A stretch of 64,000 nucleotides of DNA from Priestia aryabhattai (GCF_023715685.1 NZ_JAMBOQ010000004.1:248001-312000); one strand, 5' to 3'; shown: positions 32,539 to 40,409, numbered from the stretch's first letter. Program-made: numbers and translations. Notes: generated by a model from the sequence alone, not told the origin.

Positions 32539-34716
32539 ATGAAACACATGAACAGTGAAGTGAAGGAAGAACGAACTTCAAACAAAAAAAGAATAGACTT
32601 ATTTTTAGTTCCAATTGTTTTAATTGCAGCGTTTTTGAATTTATTTAAAATTTGGACAGATGAATACGTCAATGCTTATTACACGGCAGCTGTCAAAAGT
32701 ATGCTTCAAAGTTTTCATAATTTCTTTTACGCATCTTTTGATCCAGGAGGCTATGTAACGGTTGATAAGCCGCCGGTTGTGTTTTGGATTCAGACAATTA
32801 GCGCCAAAATATTTGGGTTTCACGGATGGAGCGTTATTCTACCGCAAGCATTAGCGGGCATCGGTTCAGTCCTTTTACTATACGTACTCATGAAACATAC
32901 GTTTGGCGTATGGGCTGGGAGGTTTGCTGCTCTTGCAATGGCTCTGACGCCAATTGTACCGGCGGTAAGCCGAACAAATAATATCGATAGTATGCTTGTG
33001 TTTACATTATTAGTAGCAACATGGATGTTATTTCGTGCTGTGCGCACTGCTAAATTTGGCTGGGTGTTAGCCGCTTTTGCGATGATTGGTGTTGCTTTTA
33101 ATATGAAAATGCTTCAAGCATACATGGTTTTACCAGCATTTTATGTTTTCTATGTAGTGGCAACCAAAATCACTTGGAAAAAGAAAATTGCTTTTTTAAC
33201 AACAGCAACTGCACTGATGCTCGCTGTTTCTGTCTCATGGGCAGTTGTAGTGGATTCTACTTTTGCTGATAAGAGACCTTACATGGGGAGCAGTCAAACA
33301 AATTCAGTTCTAGAGCTTGCTTTCGGATATAACGGTATTAATCGTTTAACTGGAAATACAAGCGTGACGGGAAGCAGTCATAAACAGCCTGCTCAAACTC
33401 AGCAGCAAACAGCAAGCAGTGAAACAAAACAAAATAGTAATTCAAGTGCTGATTCTTCACAAAGCTCCAATCAAAGAAAGAGCAGCTCTTCTCAAAAAAT
33501 GCAGGCTCCAGGCGGAGGAAATCAAAATGGAATGTTCAACACAGGTAATCCTGGTCCATTCCGACTGTTCCAAAAAGGGTTATCAGATCAAATCAGCTGG
33601 TTATTACCATTTGTAATCTTTTCAATCGTGGGTCTATTTGCAGGAGTGAAATTTAAAGGACCTTACACGACAAAACAAAAAGAAAGTTTATTTTGGTTAG
33701 TATGGCTGCTACCAGTAGCTGTTTTCTTTAGTATCGCAGGATTTTTCCATCAGTATTATTTAATTATGCTGGCACCTCCAATCGCAGCATTTGCAGGAGC
33801 GGGAGCAGTAGCTTTATGGAGTATGTACAAACAGCGTAATGGTTGGAAATTATGGCTGCTGCCGGGTGGTATTTTAACAACAGCAGCGCTTCAAGTATAT
33901 ATCATGTCTCCTTATGTGAGCTCAATCGGCGTAGCGCCAATTGCAGGTGTAGGGGCACTGGGCGTCATTTTAGCTCTTGTTTTAGCTGTTCGTAAAGAAC
34001 GTAAAAATTCTGTGACGAATTATCTAGGAGTCGCAGCAATGGTTGTCTTGCTTGCAATGCCGGCGTACTGGGCGATGACACCAATTATTTATGGTGGAAA
34101 TAGCATGCTTCCAGCAGCAGGTCCTGATTCTTCAAGCGGTATGGGAGGACCTCCAAGCACAGCAACGAATAGCAAACAGTCTGGCTTTAATGGCATGCAG
34201 CCTCCAGGAAGCTCTAGCGGCAATTCATCGTCAAACAATCAAATGCAGCCGCCAAGCGGTTTGTCAAATAGCGGTCAAATGCTAATGCCAAATAGCTTTT
34301 CAAGCAAATCATCATCTTCAAAACAAAAAAGTGGAGGAATGAACGCAGAAGTAAACAAAAAGCTACTAAACTATTTAACAAAAAATAATACAGGTGAAAA
34401 ATATTTATTTGCAACAACGGATTCAACTTCAGCTGCGCCTTATATTATCGAAACGGGCAAGCCCGTAATGGCAATGGGTGGATTTAGCGGTTCAGATCCA
34501 ATTCTAACGGTGAGTAAATTAAAAGCCATGATTAAAAAAGGTGAAGTGAAATATTTCTACTTGTCTGGAATGGGCAAGGGAGGTCAATCTGACGTTATAA
34601 CGTGGATTAAAGAAAATAGTAAGGAGGTTCCTTCTTCCAAATGGCAGTCTACTTCATCAAGTTCTCAGCAAGGACCATCTGGAAATGGAACATTATACGA
34701 AATAACGCTTAAATAA
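32539..34716 (+). CDS. ykcB: GT-C (GT39/ArnT-like) membrane glycosyltransferase, YkcB-like
   Basis: 725 aa with about ten to twelve membrane helices. The first extracytoplasmic loop has the acidic motif WTDEYVNAYY, and DKPPVVFWIQ is typical of the ArnT/PMT superfamily. Two long Ser/Gln/Gly-rich, low-complexity insertions (about residues 270-335 and 525-605) separate membrane blocks; the C-terminal domain is extracytoplasmic. Such enzymes transfer a sugar from a polyprenyl phosphate carrier to an acceptor outside the cell. The next gene makes such a carrier. The exact acceptor (lipoteichoic acid, protein or other) is inferred only. Confidence 0.85.
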   Translation: MKHMNSEVKEERTSNKKRIDLFLVPIVLIAAFLNLFKIWTDEYVNAYYTAAVKSMLQSFHNFFYASFDPGGYVTVDKPPVVFWIQTISAKIFGFHGWSVILPQALAGIGSVLLLYVLMKHTFGVWAGRFAALAMALTPIVPAVSRTNNIDSMLVFTLLVATWMLFRAVRTAKFGWVLAAFAMIGVAFNMKMLQAYMVLPAFYVFYVVATKITWKKKIAFLTTATALMLAVSVSWAVVVDSTFADKRPYMGSSQTNSVLELAFGYNGINRLTGNTSVTGSSHKQPAQTQQQTASSETKQNSNSSADSSQSSNQRKSSSSQKMQAPGGGNQNGMFNTGNPGPFRLFQKGLSDQISWLLPFVIFSIVGLFAGVKFKGPYTTKQKESLFWLVWLLPVAVFFSIAGFFHQYYLIMLAPPIAAFAGAGAVALWSMYKQRNGWKLWLLPGGILTTAALQVYIMSPYVSSIGVAPIAGVGALGVILALVLAVRKERKNSVTNYLGVAAMVVLLAMPAYWAMTPIIYGGNSMLPAAGPDSSSGMGGPPSTATNSKQSGFNGMQPPGSSSGNSSSNNQMQPPSGLSNSGQMLMPNSFSSKSSSSKQKSGGMNAEVNKKLLNYLTKNNTGEKYLFATTDSTSAAPYIIETGKPVMAMGGFSGSDPILTVSKLKAMIKKGEVKYFYLSGMGKGGQSDVITWIKENSKEVPSSKWQSTSSSSQQGPSGNGTLYEITLK

Positions 34717-34729
34717 GGAGGACATGAAC

Positions 34730-35695
34730 ATGAGTTCAATTATTAAATATTCTATTGTTGTTCCTGTCTACAACGAAGAAGAAGTGATTCATGAAACCTA
34801 CCGCCGTTTAACAGAAGTGATGCGTTCAACGAAAGAAGCTTACGAGCTTCTTTTCGTGAACGACGGCAGTAGAGACCGAACAGCAGAGATAATTAAAGAC
34901 TACAGTGAGCAAGACCCGGCCGTTGTTTTATTAGATTTTGCCCGTAACTTTGGTCATCAAATTGCCATTACAGCTGGTATGGATTATGCAAGAGGAGAGG
35001 CGGTCGTTGTGATTGATGCTGATTTGCAAGACCCGCCTGAATTGATTTTAGAGATGATTGAAAAATGGAAGCAAGGGTTCGACGTTGTATACGCTAAGCG
35101 TACAAAGCGAAAAGGAGAAACATACTTTAAAAAGCAAACAGCTGCTATGTTTTATCGTTTCTTACGTGCGATGACCGATATTGATATTCCGCTCGATACA
35201 GGGGATTTCCGCTTGCTAGATCGTAAAGTGTGCAATCAAATGAATAGTATTCAAGAAAAAAATCGCTTTGTTCGCGGATTAGTAAGCTGGGTTGGCTTTA
35301 AGCAAATAGCGGTAGAATATGAGCGAGACGAGCGTTTGGCTGGAGAGTCGAAATATCCTTTGAAAAAGATGCTGAAGCTTTCAATGGATGGCATTACGTC
35401 TTTTTCATATAAACCGCTAAAGCTAGCTAGCTATGCTGGTGTAACTCTATCTGGTATCGGTTTTATTTATCTTTTAGTGGTGCTGTATTTGAAGTTATTT
35501 ACCGACAGCACCATCACAGGGTGGTCGTCATTAATTGTCATTCAGCTATTCTTTAGCGGCATCATTTTAATTATGCTTGGTATGATTGGAGAATATATTG
35601 GCCGCATCTACGATGAAACAAAAAATCGTCCACTCTATATTGTCCGTGAAAAGTATCAGTTTGAGCCACGCAAGGAAGTATCTCTTCGTGACTAA
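34730..35695 (+). CDS. ykcC: Polyprenyl-phosphate glycosyltransferase (GT2, YkcC/CsbB-like)
   Basis: 321 aa. A GT2 catalytic domain with VVPVYNEEEVIHETYR, NDGSRDRT and DADLQDPPE precedes two C-terminal helices (about residues 230-310). Homologues charge undecaprenyl phosphate with a sugar. ATG 34730 is 8 nt after AAGGAGG; the ATG at 34724 is too close. It follows the GT-C gene by 13 nt and overlaps the GtrA gene, so it is part of the operon. Confidence 0.9.
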   Translation: MSSIIKYSIVVPVYNEEEVIHETYRRLTEVMRSTKEAYELLFVNDGSRDRTAEIIKDYSEQDPAVVLLDFARNFGHQIAITAGMDYARGEAVVVIDADLQDPPELILEMIEKWKQGFDVVYAKRTKRKGETYFKKQTAAMFYRFLRAMTDIDIPLDTGDFRLLDRKVCNQMNSIQEKNRFVRGLVSWVGFKQIAVEYERDERLAGESKYPLKKMLKLSMDGITSFSYKPLKLASYAGVTLSGIGFIYLLVVLYLKLFTDSTITGWSSLIVIQLFFSGIILIMLGMIGEYIGRIYDETKNRPLYIVREKYQFEPRKEVSLRD

Positions 35696-36092
35696 CAAAT
35701 GGATATCTTTTATTAAATTTGCGTTAGTAGGAGTTGTAAATACACTGATTGATTTTATAGTATACGCAATCTTAACAACAATCGGTGTTAACTACATACT
35801 AGCGCAGTGGATTTCATATAGTGCGGGCATTTTAAATAGTTATGTCATGAATCGTAAATGGACGTTTGAGAGAAAAGAAAAAAGCAGGAAGCGTGAAGTG
35901 ATTTCATTCGTGATCGTAAATTTGATCACTTTATCCCTAATGTCTTTTCTGTTGACTGTTCTATATAATAAATGGGGTATACCGCTGCTAATCAGTAAAC
36001 TTTTGATCACAATCGTAAGTGTCGGTATCAATTTTATTGGTACTAAATTATTTGTATTTACTACTAAAAAAGAAAGAGGGATTCATATATGA
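35688..36092 (+). CDS. GtrA-family membrane protein (flippase-type)
   Basis: 134 aa with four helices and the GtrA pattern FIKFALVGVVNTLIDFIVY and SYVMNRKWTF. GtrA proteins are thought to flip polyprenyl-phosphate sugars across the membrane. The GTG start at 35688 overlaps the stop of the previous gene (GTGACTAA), with AAGGA upstream; the longer frame from 35586 would overlap by 110 nt. It corresponds functionally to B. subtilis YngA. The next gene overlaps by ATGA. Confidence 0.88.
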   Translation: MTNKWISFIKFALVGVVNTLIDFIVYAILTTIGVNYILAQWISYSAGILNSYVMNRKWTFERKEKSRKREVISFVIVNLITLSLMSFLLTVLYNKWGIPLLISKLLITIVSVGINFIGTKLFVFTTKKERGIHI

Positions 36093-36976
36093 CGATAAAA
36101 AAAGCAGTTATTCCAGTAGGCGGTTTAGGAACTCGCTTTTTGCCAGCGACAAAAGCGCAGCCGAAAGAAATGCTGCCAATTGTCGATAAGCCTGCTGTAC
36201 AATATATTGTAGAAGAAGCTGTGAAATCAGGTATTGAAAGTATTATTTTTATTACAGGCCGAAACAAAAAATCAATTGAAGACCATTTTGATAAATCAAT
36301 TGAATTAGAGCAAATGCTTGAAGAAAAGCACAAGTTCGAAATGTTAAAAGAAGTCCAAACGATTTCATCAATGGCCAGCATTCACTATATTCGTCAAAAA
36401 GAGCCGTTAGGCCTCGGCCATGCTATTCTTTGTGCCGAACAGTTCATTGGAGATGAGCCGTTTGCCGTTCTTCTTGGAGACGATATTATGACTTCTGAAG
36501 AACCTGCGCTCAAACAGATGATCCAAGCGTATGAAACGACTAATCAATCAGTTATCGGAGTTAAAAAAGTGGATGCTGAAGAAGTATCAAAATATGGCAT
36601 CATCAAGCCACAAAATAAATCTGGCAGCCTTCATGAAGTGAATGACTTGATTGAAAAACCATCGATAGAACAAGCTCCGTCAACTATTGCCGTTATGGGA
36701 CGCTACATTTTAAATCCTTCTATTTTTTCTTATCTAAAAACGATTGAAAGAGGGGTAGGAAATGAATTACAATTAACAGATGCACTGCGTGTGGTATGTG
36801 AAAAAGAGAGCCTGTTTGCTCTTGAACTGGAAGGGCAGCGCTTTGATATTGGAGATAAGGTAGGCTATATGAAAGCGATGGTAGAAGTTGCGTTAAAGCG
36901 TAGAGATTTACGTCAAACGTTTTTATCGTATTTGGAGGGAATTGTAGAAAAAGAACGAGCAAACAACTTCAGCTAA
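36089..36976 (+). CDS. UTP-glucose-1-phosphate uridylyltransferase
   Basis: 295 aa, GalU/GtaB/YngB type. The N-terminal nucleotide motif is PVGGLGTRFLPATKAQPKEM, with VDKPAVQYIVEEA and the sugar-site region EPLGLGHAI. It makes UDP-glucose, the donor for the glycosyltransferases in the same operon. It could be a dedicated second copy (YngB role) rather than the housekeeping GtaB; this window cannot tell. The start ATG overlaps the gtrA stop. Confidence 0.93.
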   Translation: MTIKKAVIPVGGLGTRFLPATKAQPKEMLPIVDKPAVQYIVEEAVKSGIESIIFITGRNKKSIEDHFDKSIELEQMLEEKHKFEMLKEVQTISSMASIHYIRQKEPLGLGHAILCAEQFIGDEPFAVLLGDDIMTSEEPALKQMIQAYETTNQSVIGVKKVDAEEVSKYGIIKPQNKSGSLHEVNDLIEKPSIEQAPSTIAVMGRYILNPSIFSYLKTIERGVGNELQLTDALRVVCEKESLFALELEGQRFDIGDKVGYMKAMVEVALKRRDLRQTFLSYLEGIVEKERANNFS

Positions 36977-36993
36977 TAGGATTTAATCAGTTT

Positions 36994-37015
36994 GTTCATA
37001 TTCAGTTCATATTTG
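36994..37015 (+). promoter_or_regulatory. 11-bp direct repeat upstream of the response regulator
   Basis: GTTCATATTCA followed by GTTCATATTTG; the -10-like TATAAA (37019-37024) starts 14 nt after the second repeat begins. It nearly matches the repeat at 32480-32501, so one regulator probably acts at both. Confidence 0.6.
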
Positions 37016-37120
37016 AAGTATAAAATCCTTTTATTATCTTATGTCGCTCTCTGTTTGGTATAAACAGAGAGCTTACTGTGCGTAAAAGCTGGACAAACTT
37101 AGGGATAAGGAGAGACATGT

Positions 37121-37795
37121 ATGATTCAAATATTAGTGGCAGATGATGATCAACATATTCGAGAGCTGATATCATTATATTTAGAAAATCAAGGATTTAA
37201 AATTATAAAAGCAGCAGATGGTGAAGAAGCATGGTCGAAAATGGAAGAGTTTCGAATTGATCTAGCAGTCGTTGATATCATGATGCCATTTAAAGACGGA
37301 TGGGAACTAACAAAGGAAATTAAGGAGTATTTTGATATACCGGTTTTGATGGTAACAGCTAGAGGCGAATCGCATGATAAACTAAAAGGATTTGATATTG
37401 GAACAGACGATTATGTCGTGAAGCCATTTGATCCTCAGGAAATGGTTGCTCGTGTAAAGGCCCTTTTACGTAGGTACCGAGTAGAAGCTAACAATATAAT
37501 CTATATGGGGAATATAAAATTAGACCGTACTAAACTAGAGATGAGTGCGGGAGAAACAAGCGAACAGCTGCCGTTAAAAGAGTTTGAATTACTGTTCACG
37601 TTAGTTAGTTCTCCTAGAAAGATTTTCACTCGTGATCAGCTTATTCAATTAATTTGGGGATATGATTATGAAGGAGATGAGCGCACGGTAGACGTTCATA
37701 TAAAACGTCTGCGAGAGCGGCTTAATCATATGGAAAACGTCGGTATGGAAATCAAAACAATTCGCGGATTAGGCTACAGAGTAGAAGGGTGTTAA
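37121..37795 (+). CDS. OmpR-family response regulator, HssR-like
   Basis: 224 aa. Receiver domain with acidic pocket ADDD and phospho-acceptor D52 (VVDIMMP), Lys in YVVKPF; C-terminal winged helix with GYDYEGDERTVDVHIKRLRE. The last motif is strongly like HssR (heme-sensing), but no HrtAB exporter is nearby, and location next to the glycosylation operon suggests another role. AAGGAGAG precedes the ATG. The kinase starts 1 nt after its stop. Autoregulation through 36994-37015 is likely. Confidence 0.9.
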   Translation: MIQILVADDDQHIRELISLYLENQGFKIIKAADGEEAWSKMEEFRIDLAVVDIMMPFKDGWELTKEIKEYFDIPVLMVTARGESHDKLKGFDIGTDDYVVKPFDPQEMVARVKALLRRYRVEANNIIYMGNIKLDRTKLEMSAGETSEQLPLKEFELLFTLVSSPRKIFTRDQLIQLIWGYDYEGDERTVDVHIKRLRERLNHMENVGMEIKTIRGLGYRVEGC

Positions 37796-37796
37796 C

Positions 37797-39176
37797 GTGA
37801 AATCAATTTATGTAAAGCTGGTGCTATCGTTCATTATTACGATTTTATTGAGCGTTGTGATTACCGTTGTCGTCACGACATTTCTTAGTAAGCAGAAGCT
37901 CGAAATGCGATTAGGTCAGGATATGGTGAAGATAGGAGAAGATTTTATCGATTTGTACGGAGCAGAAGACTCCGGCAAAGCTGCAAGATTTTTATCTAAT
38001 TCATCATTTATTCATTTTTCGTTTATTATTATTGATGATCAGCATGAAGAAAAAGTATTAGGACAGCCAGGGCCGCCTATTCCAATTACACCAGAAGAAG
38101 TGGATCAAGTGTTAGATGGGAAGCGTTATTCTAATTTAAATGAGGAAAAAGGTGATCGTCCACAGCCAAACGTAGTGGGTCTTCCTTTTAAAGAAAATGG
38201 CCGATCGTATGCTCTATTTATTCAGTCTCATCCACAGCGGCAATTTTCAGTTATTCAAGATGTTCAAAATATCCAGCTTATTACGATTTTATTAGTAGGT
38301 ATTGTATTATTTGCATATGTTTCAACGATTATTATTAAACCAATTAAGCGCCTTAGTACAGCGATGAAAGTGGTCGGACAAGGCGAATACAATGTGCAAG
38401 TAGAGCACGCGACAAATGATGAAATCGGTCTGTTAACTAAAAACTTTAATCAAATGACTAAAGAATTAAACAAAATAGAAACGATGAGGCAAGAGTTTAT
38501 CGCAAGCGTTTCGCATGAAATTCAATCACCGCTGACCTCTATTCGCGGTTTTTCAGCGGCACTTAAAGATGATATCGTAAGTGAAGATAAAAAGATACAA
38601 TATTTAACAATCATTGAAAAAGAAAGTACAAGACTTTCTCAGCTTAGTTCCAATTTGCTAAAGCTTGCTTCTCTTGACTCTGAACATCAAACGCTAATGC
38701 TGCAACAATACCGATTGGATGAACAAATCAGGCATGTGGTCATGGCTTTAGAACCTCAGTGGACAAAAAAGAACATAGAAATTGACCTTGATTTATCCAA
38801 TGTTCAAATGGAAGCAGATAAAGATTTGTTAGAGCAAGTTTGGCTAAATTTAGTAACAAATGCGATCAAATATACGCCTGAAAATGGATTTGTGAAGATA
38901 TCCATTCATCTAAAAAACGAAGAAATAGACGTAAAAGTAAAGGATAATGGAATTGGTATTGCAGAAGAAGATCAAAAATATATTTTTGAAAGCTTTTATA
39001 AAGTAGATAAATCCAGAACGTTAAAAGGAAGCGGCCTCGGTCTAGCTATTACAAAAAAAATTGTGCGACTGCATGAGGGCGCAATACGTGTAGAAAGCAA
39101 AAAAGAACAAGGAAGCGTCTTTACGGTGACACTACCTATCAAAAAAAATAGCAATAAAAAAGACTCGTCTGTGTAA
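37797..39176 (+). CDS. Sensor histidine kinase, HssS-like
   Basis: 459 aa. Membrane helices at about residues 8-30 and 160-182 flank an extracellular sensor of about 130 aa. HAMP, then HisKA with SVSHEIQSPLT (H240), then HATPase with NLVTNAIKYTP, DNGIGI and GSGLGLAI follow. The H-box has Gln-Ser-Pro in place of the usual Lys-Thr-Pro. Start GTG 37797 lies behind AGAAGGG, 1 nt after the regulator stop. The signal is unknown; cell-envelope status would fit the neighbours. Confidence 0.92.
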   Translation: MKSIYVKLVLSFIITILLSVVITVVVTTFLSKQKLEMRLGQDMVKIGEDFIDLYGAEDSGKAARFLSNSSFIHFSFIIIDDQHEEKVLGQPGPPIPITPEEVDQVLDGKRYSNLNEEKGDRPQPNVVGLPFKENGRSYALFIQSHPQRQFSVIQDVQNIQLITILLVGIVLFAYVSTIIIKPIKRLSTAMKVVGQGEYNVQVEHATNDEIGLLTKNFNQMTKELNKIETMRQEFIASVSHEIQSPLTSIRGFSAALKDDIVSEDKKIQYLTIIEKESTRLSQLSSNLLKLASLDSEHQTLMLQQYRLDEQIRHVVMALEPQWTKKNIEIDLDLSNVQMEADKDLLEQVWLNLVTNAIKYTPENGFVKISIHLKNEEIDVKVKDNGIGIAEEDQKYIFESFYKVDKSRTLKGSGLGLAITKKIVRLHEGAIRVESKKEQGSVFTVTLPIKKNSNKKDSSV

Positions 39177-39198
39177 GTTCATACAGATGAGTTTTTTA
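39157..39198 (+). terminator. Terminator after the two-component system
   Basis: ACTCGTCTGT/ACAGATGAGT-type stem with G-U pairs, T6 tail. Confidence 0.7.
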
Positions 39199-39255
39199 AT
39201 TAGAACAAAGATATAAAAAAAATTAATAATATCTATTTATTTTTTTAATCCCTAC

Positions 39256-39284
39256 TTGACATATAGGTAAAGTGTAAATAATAT
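39256..39284 (+). promoter_or_regulatory. SigA promoter of the yezD leader
   Basis: TTGACA (39256-39261), 17 nt, TAATAT (39279-39284). The transcript would start near 39291, leaving a leader of about 255 nt before yezD. Confidence 0.65.
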
Positions 39285-39325
39285 AGATAGTATAAATCTT
39301 TTGAAAAAATTGGGATGCTAAAGAA

Positions 39326-39379
39326 GCTGATCGGTCAACCGAAGGCTCATACTTGTTCGTTACTAGTGTGGGCCTTTTC
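39326..39379 (+). promoter_or_regulatory. Leader hairpin element, copy 1 (unrecognised RNA motif)
   Basis: GCTGATCGG-TCA-ACCGAAGGCT opens with a small CGG/CCG hairpin, followed by a terminator-like stem AAGGCTCATACT...AGTGTGGGCCTT with a T4 tail. Copy 2 lies at 39980-40028 with 19 of 22 identical positions in the 5' half. It resembles a riboswitch or attenuator; I do not recognise the class. Confidence 0.5.
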
Positions 39380-39440
39380 TGTACATTGGCTGTGGCTATT
39401 AATATCTCAATCTTCAAATGAACATATGGGGAGGATTACC

Positions 39441-39512
39441 ATGCATTTATCTTCTGCTCATTATACAAGTACTTATAGATGTTGTTCGCTTTGTTTATTC
39501 AATTGCAACTAA
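39441..39512 (+). CDS. Cysteine-rich leader peptide upstream of yezD
   Basis: A 23-codon frame starts at ATG 39441 and is preceded by a near-ideal GGGGAGG (39428-39434) with a 6-nt spacer. The peptide ends TYRCCSLCLFNCN, four Cys in its last ten residues. It stops 35 nt before yezD, a sulfur-metabolism-linked family. TATTCA (39496-39501), inside the last codons, could pair with TGAATA (39529-39534) next to the yezD ribosome-binding site. A ribosome stalled at the Cys codons would then free yezD translation. The mechanism is inferred. Confidence 0.5.
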   Translation: MHLSSAHYTSTYRCCSLCLFNCN

Positions 39513-39547
39513 AATATAAAATTATCTATGAATAGGAGAATGATAAA

Positions 39548-39712
39548 ATGGCTTCAATTACACAAGAAAAATTAGATTATATTGTTAAATTACTGACTGA
39601 AATCAACTATGGATCTGTATTAATTACTCTTCACGACGGACAAATTACTCAAGTAGACAGTACGGAGAAAAACCGCTTTTTAGCTAAAAGTAAAGTAGCA
39701 AGCCACAAATAA
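39548..39712 (+). CDS. yezD: YezD-family small protein (DUF2292)
   Basis: 54 aa behind AGGAG. The core INYGSVLITLHDGQITQVDS with TEKNRF is the DUF2292/YezD signature. The family is often associated with sulfur-assimilation genes and in B. subtilis is under the cysteine regulator CymR. Molecular function is unknown. The upstream leader with a Cys-rich uORF fits cysteine-responsive control. Confidence 0.8.
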   Translation: MASITQEKLDYIVKLLTEINYGSVLITLHDGQITQVDSTEKNRFLAKSKVASHK

Positions 39713-39979
39713 GCCCAATTAAATACTTATTGAGAGAGACTGAAAGGCTGGCCTAATTAGCGACGTCTTGGCAGCGGGGGCAAGCACGTACTGCGCCAAA
39801 TATAGAAAACATGCGTATTCGAAGAAAGATTGACTTTCCTTACAGTAAAAGATTTAGAATTTTTTGAATTAAGTTTAGGTTATAGGTTTTATGAGTATTA
39901 CGATGAGAAGTGTAAAGCTGCTAAAGTAGCAGCTTCCCCCCCCTTTTTAGTTATAAAAGTCTGACAGTTTCATTCCTGT
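39713..39979. other. Intergenic region yezD to second leader element
   Basis: No protein gene is visible. A GC-rich patch at about 39750-39800 stands out from its AT-rich surroundings; the C-tract hairpin at 39915-39948 is listed separately. Confidence 0.4.
39915..39948 (+). terminator. Hairpin with C8-T5 tail
   Basis: AAGCTGCTA, loop AAG, TAGCAGCTT, then eight C and five T (39936-39948). It could end a small RNA starting near 39865 (TTGACT at 39830, weak TAGAAT at 39855). C-rich single strands are a feature of FsrA-type iron-sparing sRNAs. Confidence 0.5.
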
Positions 39980-40028
39980 GCTGATCGGATTACCGAAGGC
40001 TTCTGACCTACGTTAGGAGCCTTTTTTT
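39980..40028 (+). promoter_or_regulatory. Leader hairpin element, copy 2
   Basis: GCTGATCGG-ATT-ACCGAAGGCT, then terminator stem AAGGCTTCTGAC ctac GTTAGGAGCCTT and T7. It lies 32 nt before the FbpA-like gene. The same 5' half occurs at 39326. Confidence 0.55.
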
Positions 40029-40060
40029 ATTTTTAAATTAATATAATAGGAGGAGAAAAG

Positions 40061-40213
40061 ATGGAAAATTTATTACGGGCAGCAGTGCGGCAAAGAAAAC
40101 AATACCTCATTGAAGAGTTATTGAAAAAAGGAATTTATAAAAAAGAAAACCATCATCTTTTTGAACTCACACTCTCTGACTTAGAAAAAGAGTATCAGGC
40201 ACGTAGTAAGTAA
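40061..40213 (+). CDS. FbpA-like small basic protein
   Basis: 50 aa behind AGGAGGAG. The sequence RQRKQYLIEELLKKGIYK and LFELTLSDLEKEY matches the Fur-regulated basic protein A family. In B. subtilis FbpA acts with the sRNA FsrA in iron-sparing. I could not find a good Fur box directly upstream, so iron control at this locus is unproven. Confidence 0.75.
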   Translation: MENLLRAAVRQRKQYLIEELLKKGIYKKENHHLFELTLSDLEKEYQARSK

Positions 40214-40304
40214 AAAGAAAGCTTACGTGCAATAAAATAAAGGGAAAATAAAACTTAGTTGAATAATTGGCAAAGAGGTTATTATAGATAATTATTTAAT
40301 ACAC

Positions 40305-40335
40305 AAAGCGTGAAGGGTATGCCTTTGCGCTTTTT
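40305..40335 (+). terminator. Terminator after the FbpA-like gene
   Basis: AAAGCGTGAAGG with CCTTTGCGCTTT (two G-U pairs), T5 tail. Confidence 0.7.
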
Positions 40336-40348
40336 ATCTGTTAATAAA

Positions 40349-40381
40349 TTAGTACCAGATATTAAAGTCAGGTGTTATAAT
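40349..40381 (+). promoter_or_regulatory. FapR-type operator and promoter of fabH
   Basis: TTAGTACCAGATATTAA (40349-40365) is a dyad matching the FapR site type (TTAGTACC...-TAA). It covers the -35 region of an extended -10 promoter TGTTATAAT (40373-40381). FapR represses fatty-acid synthesis genes, including fabH, in B. subtilis; malonyl-CoA relieves it. Confidence 0.7.
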
Positions 40382-40409
40382 TAAGTATCAACTGATTTGA
40401 GGTGGAGAA

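Noticed and set aside
39315..39512. 65-codon frame spanning the first hairpin element and the uORF
   Set aside because: No ribosome-binding site at 39315; the strong site at 39428 points to the short frame starting at 39441.
40283..40300. Fur box (AGATAATTATTTAAT)
   Set aside because: Only about 9 of 14 positions fit the 7-1-7 consensus, and it lies downstream of the FbpA-like gene.
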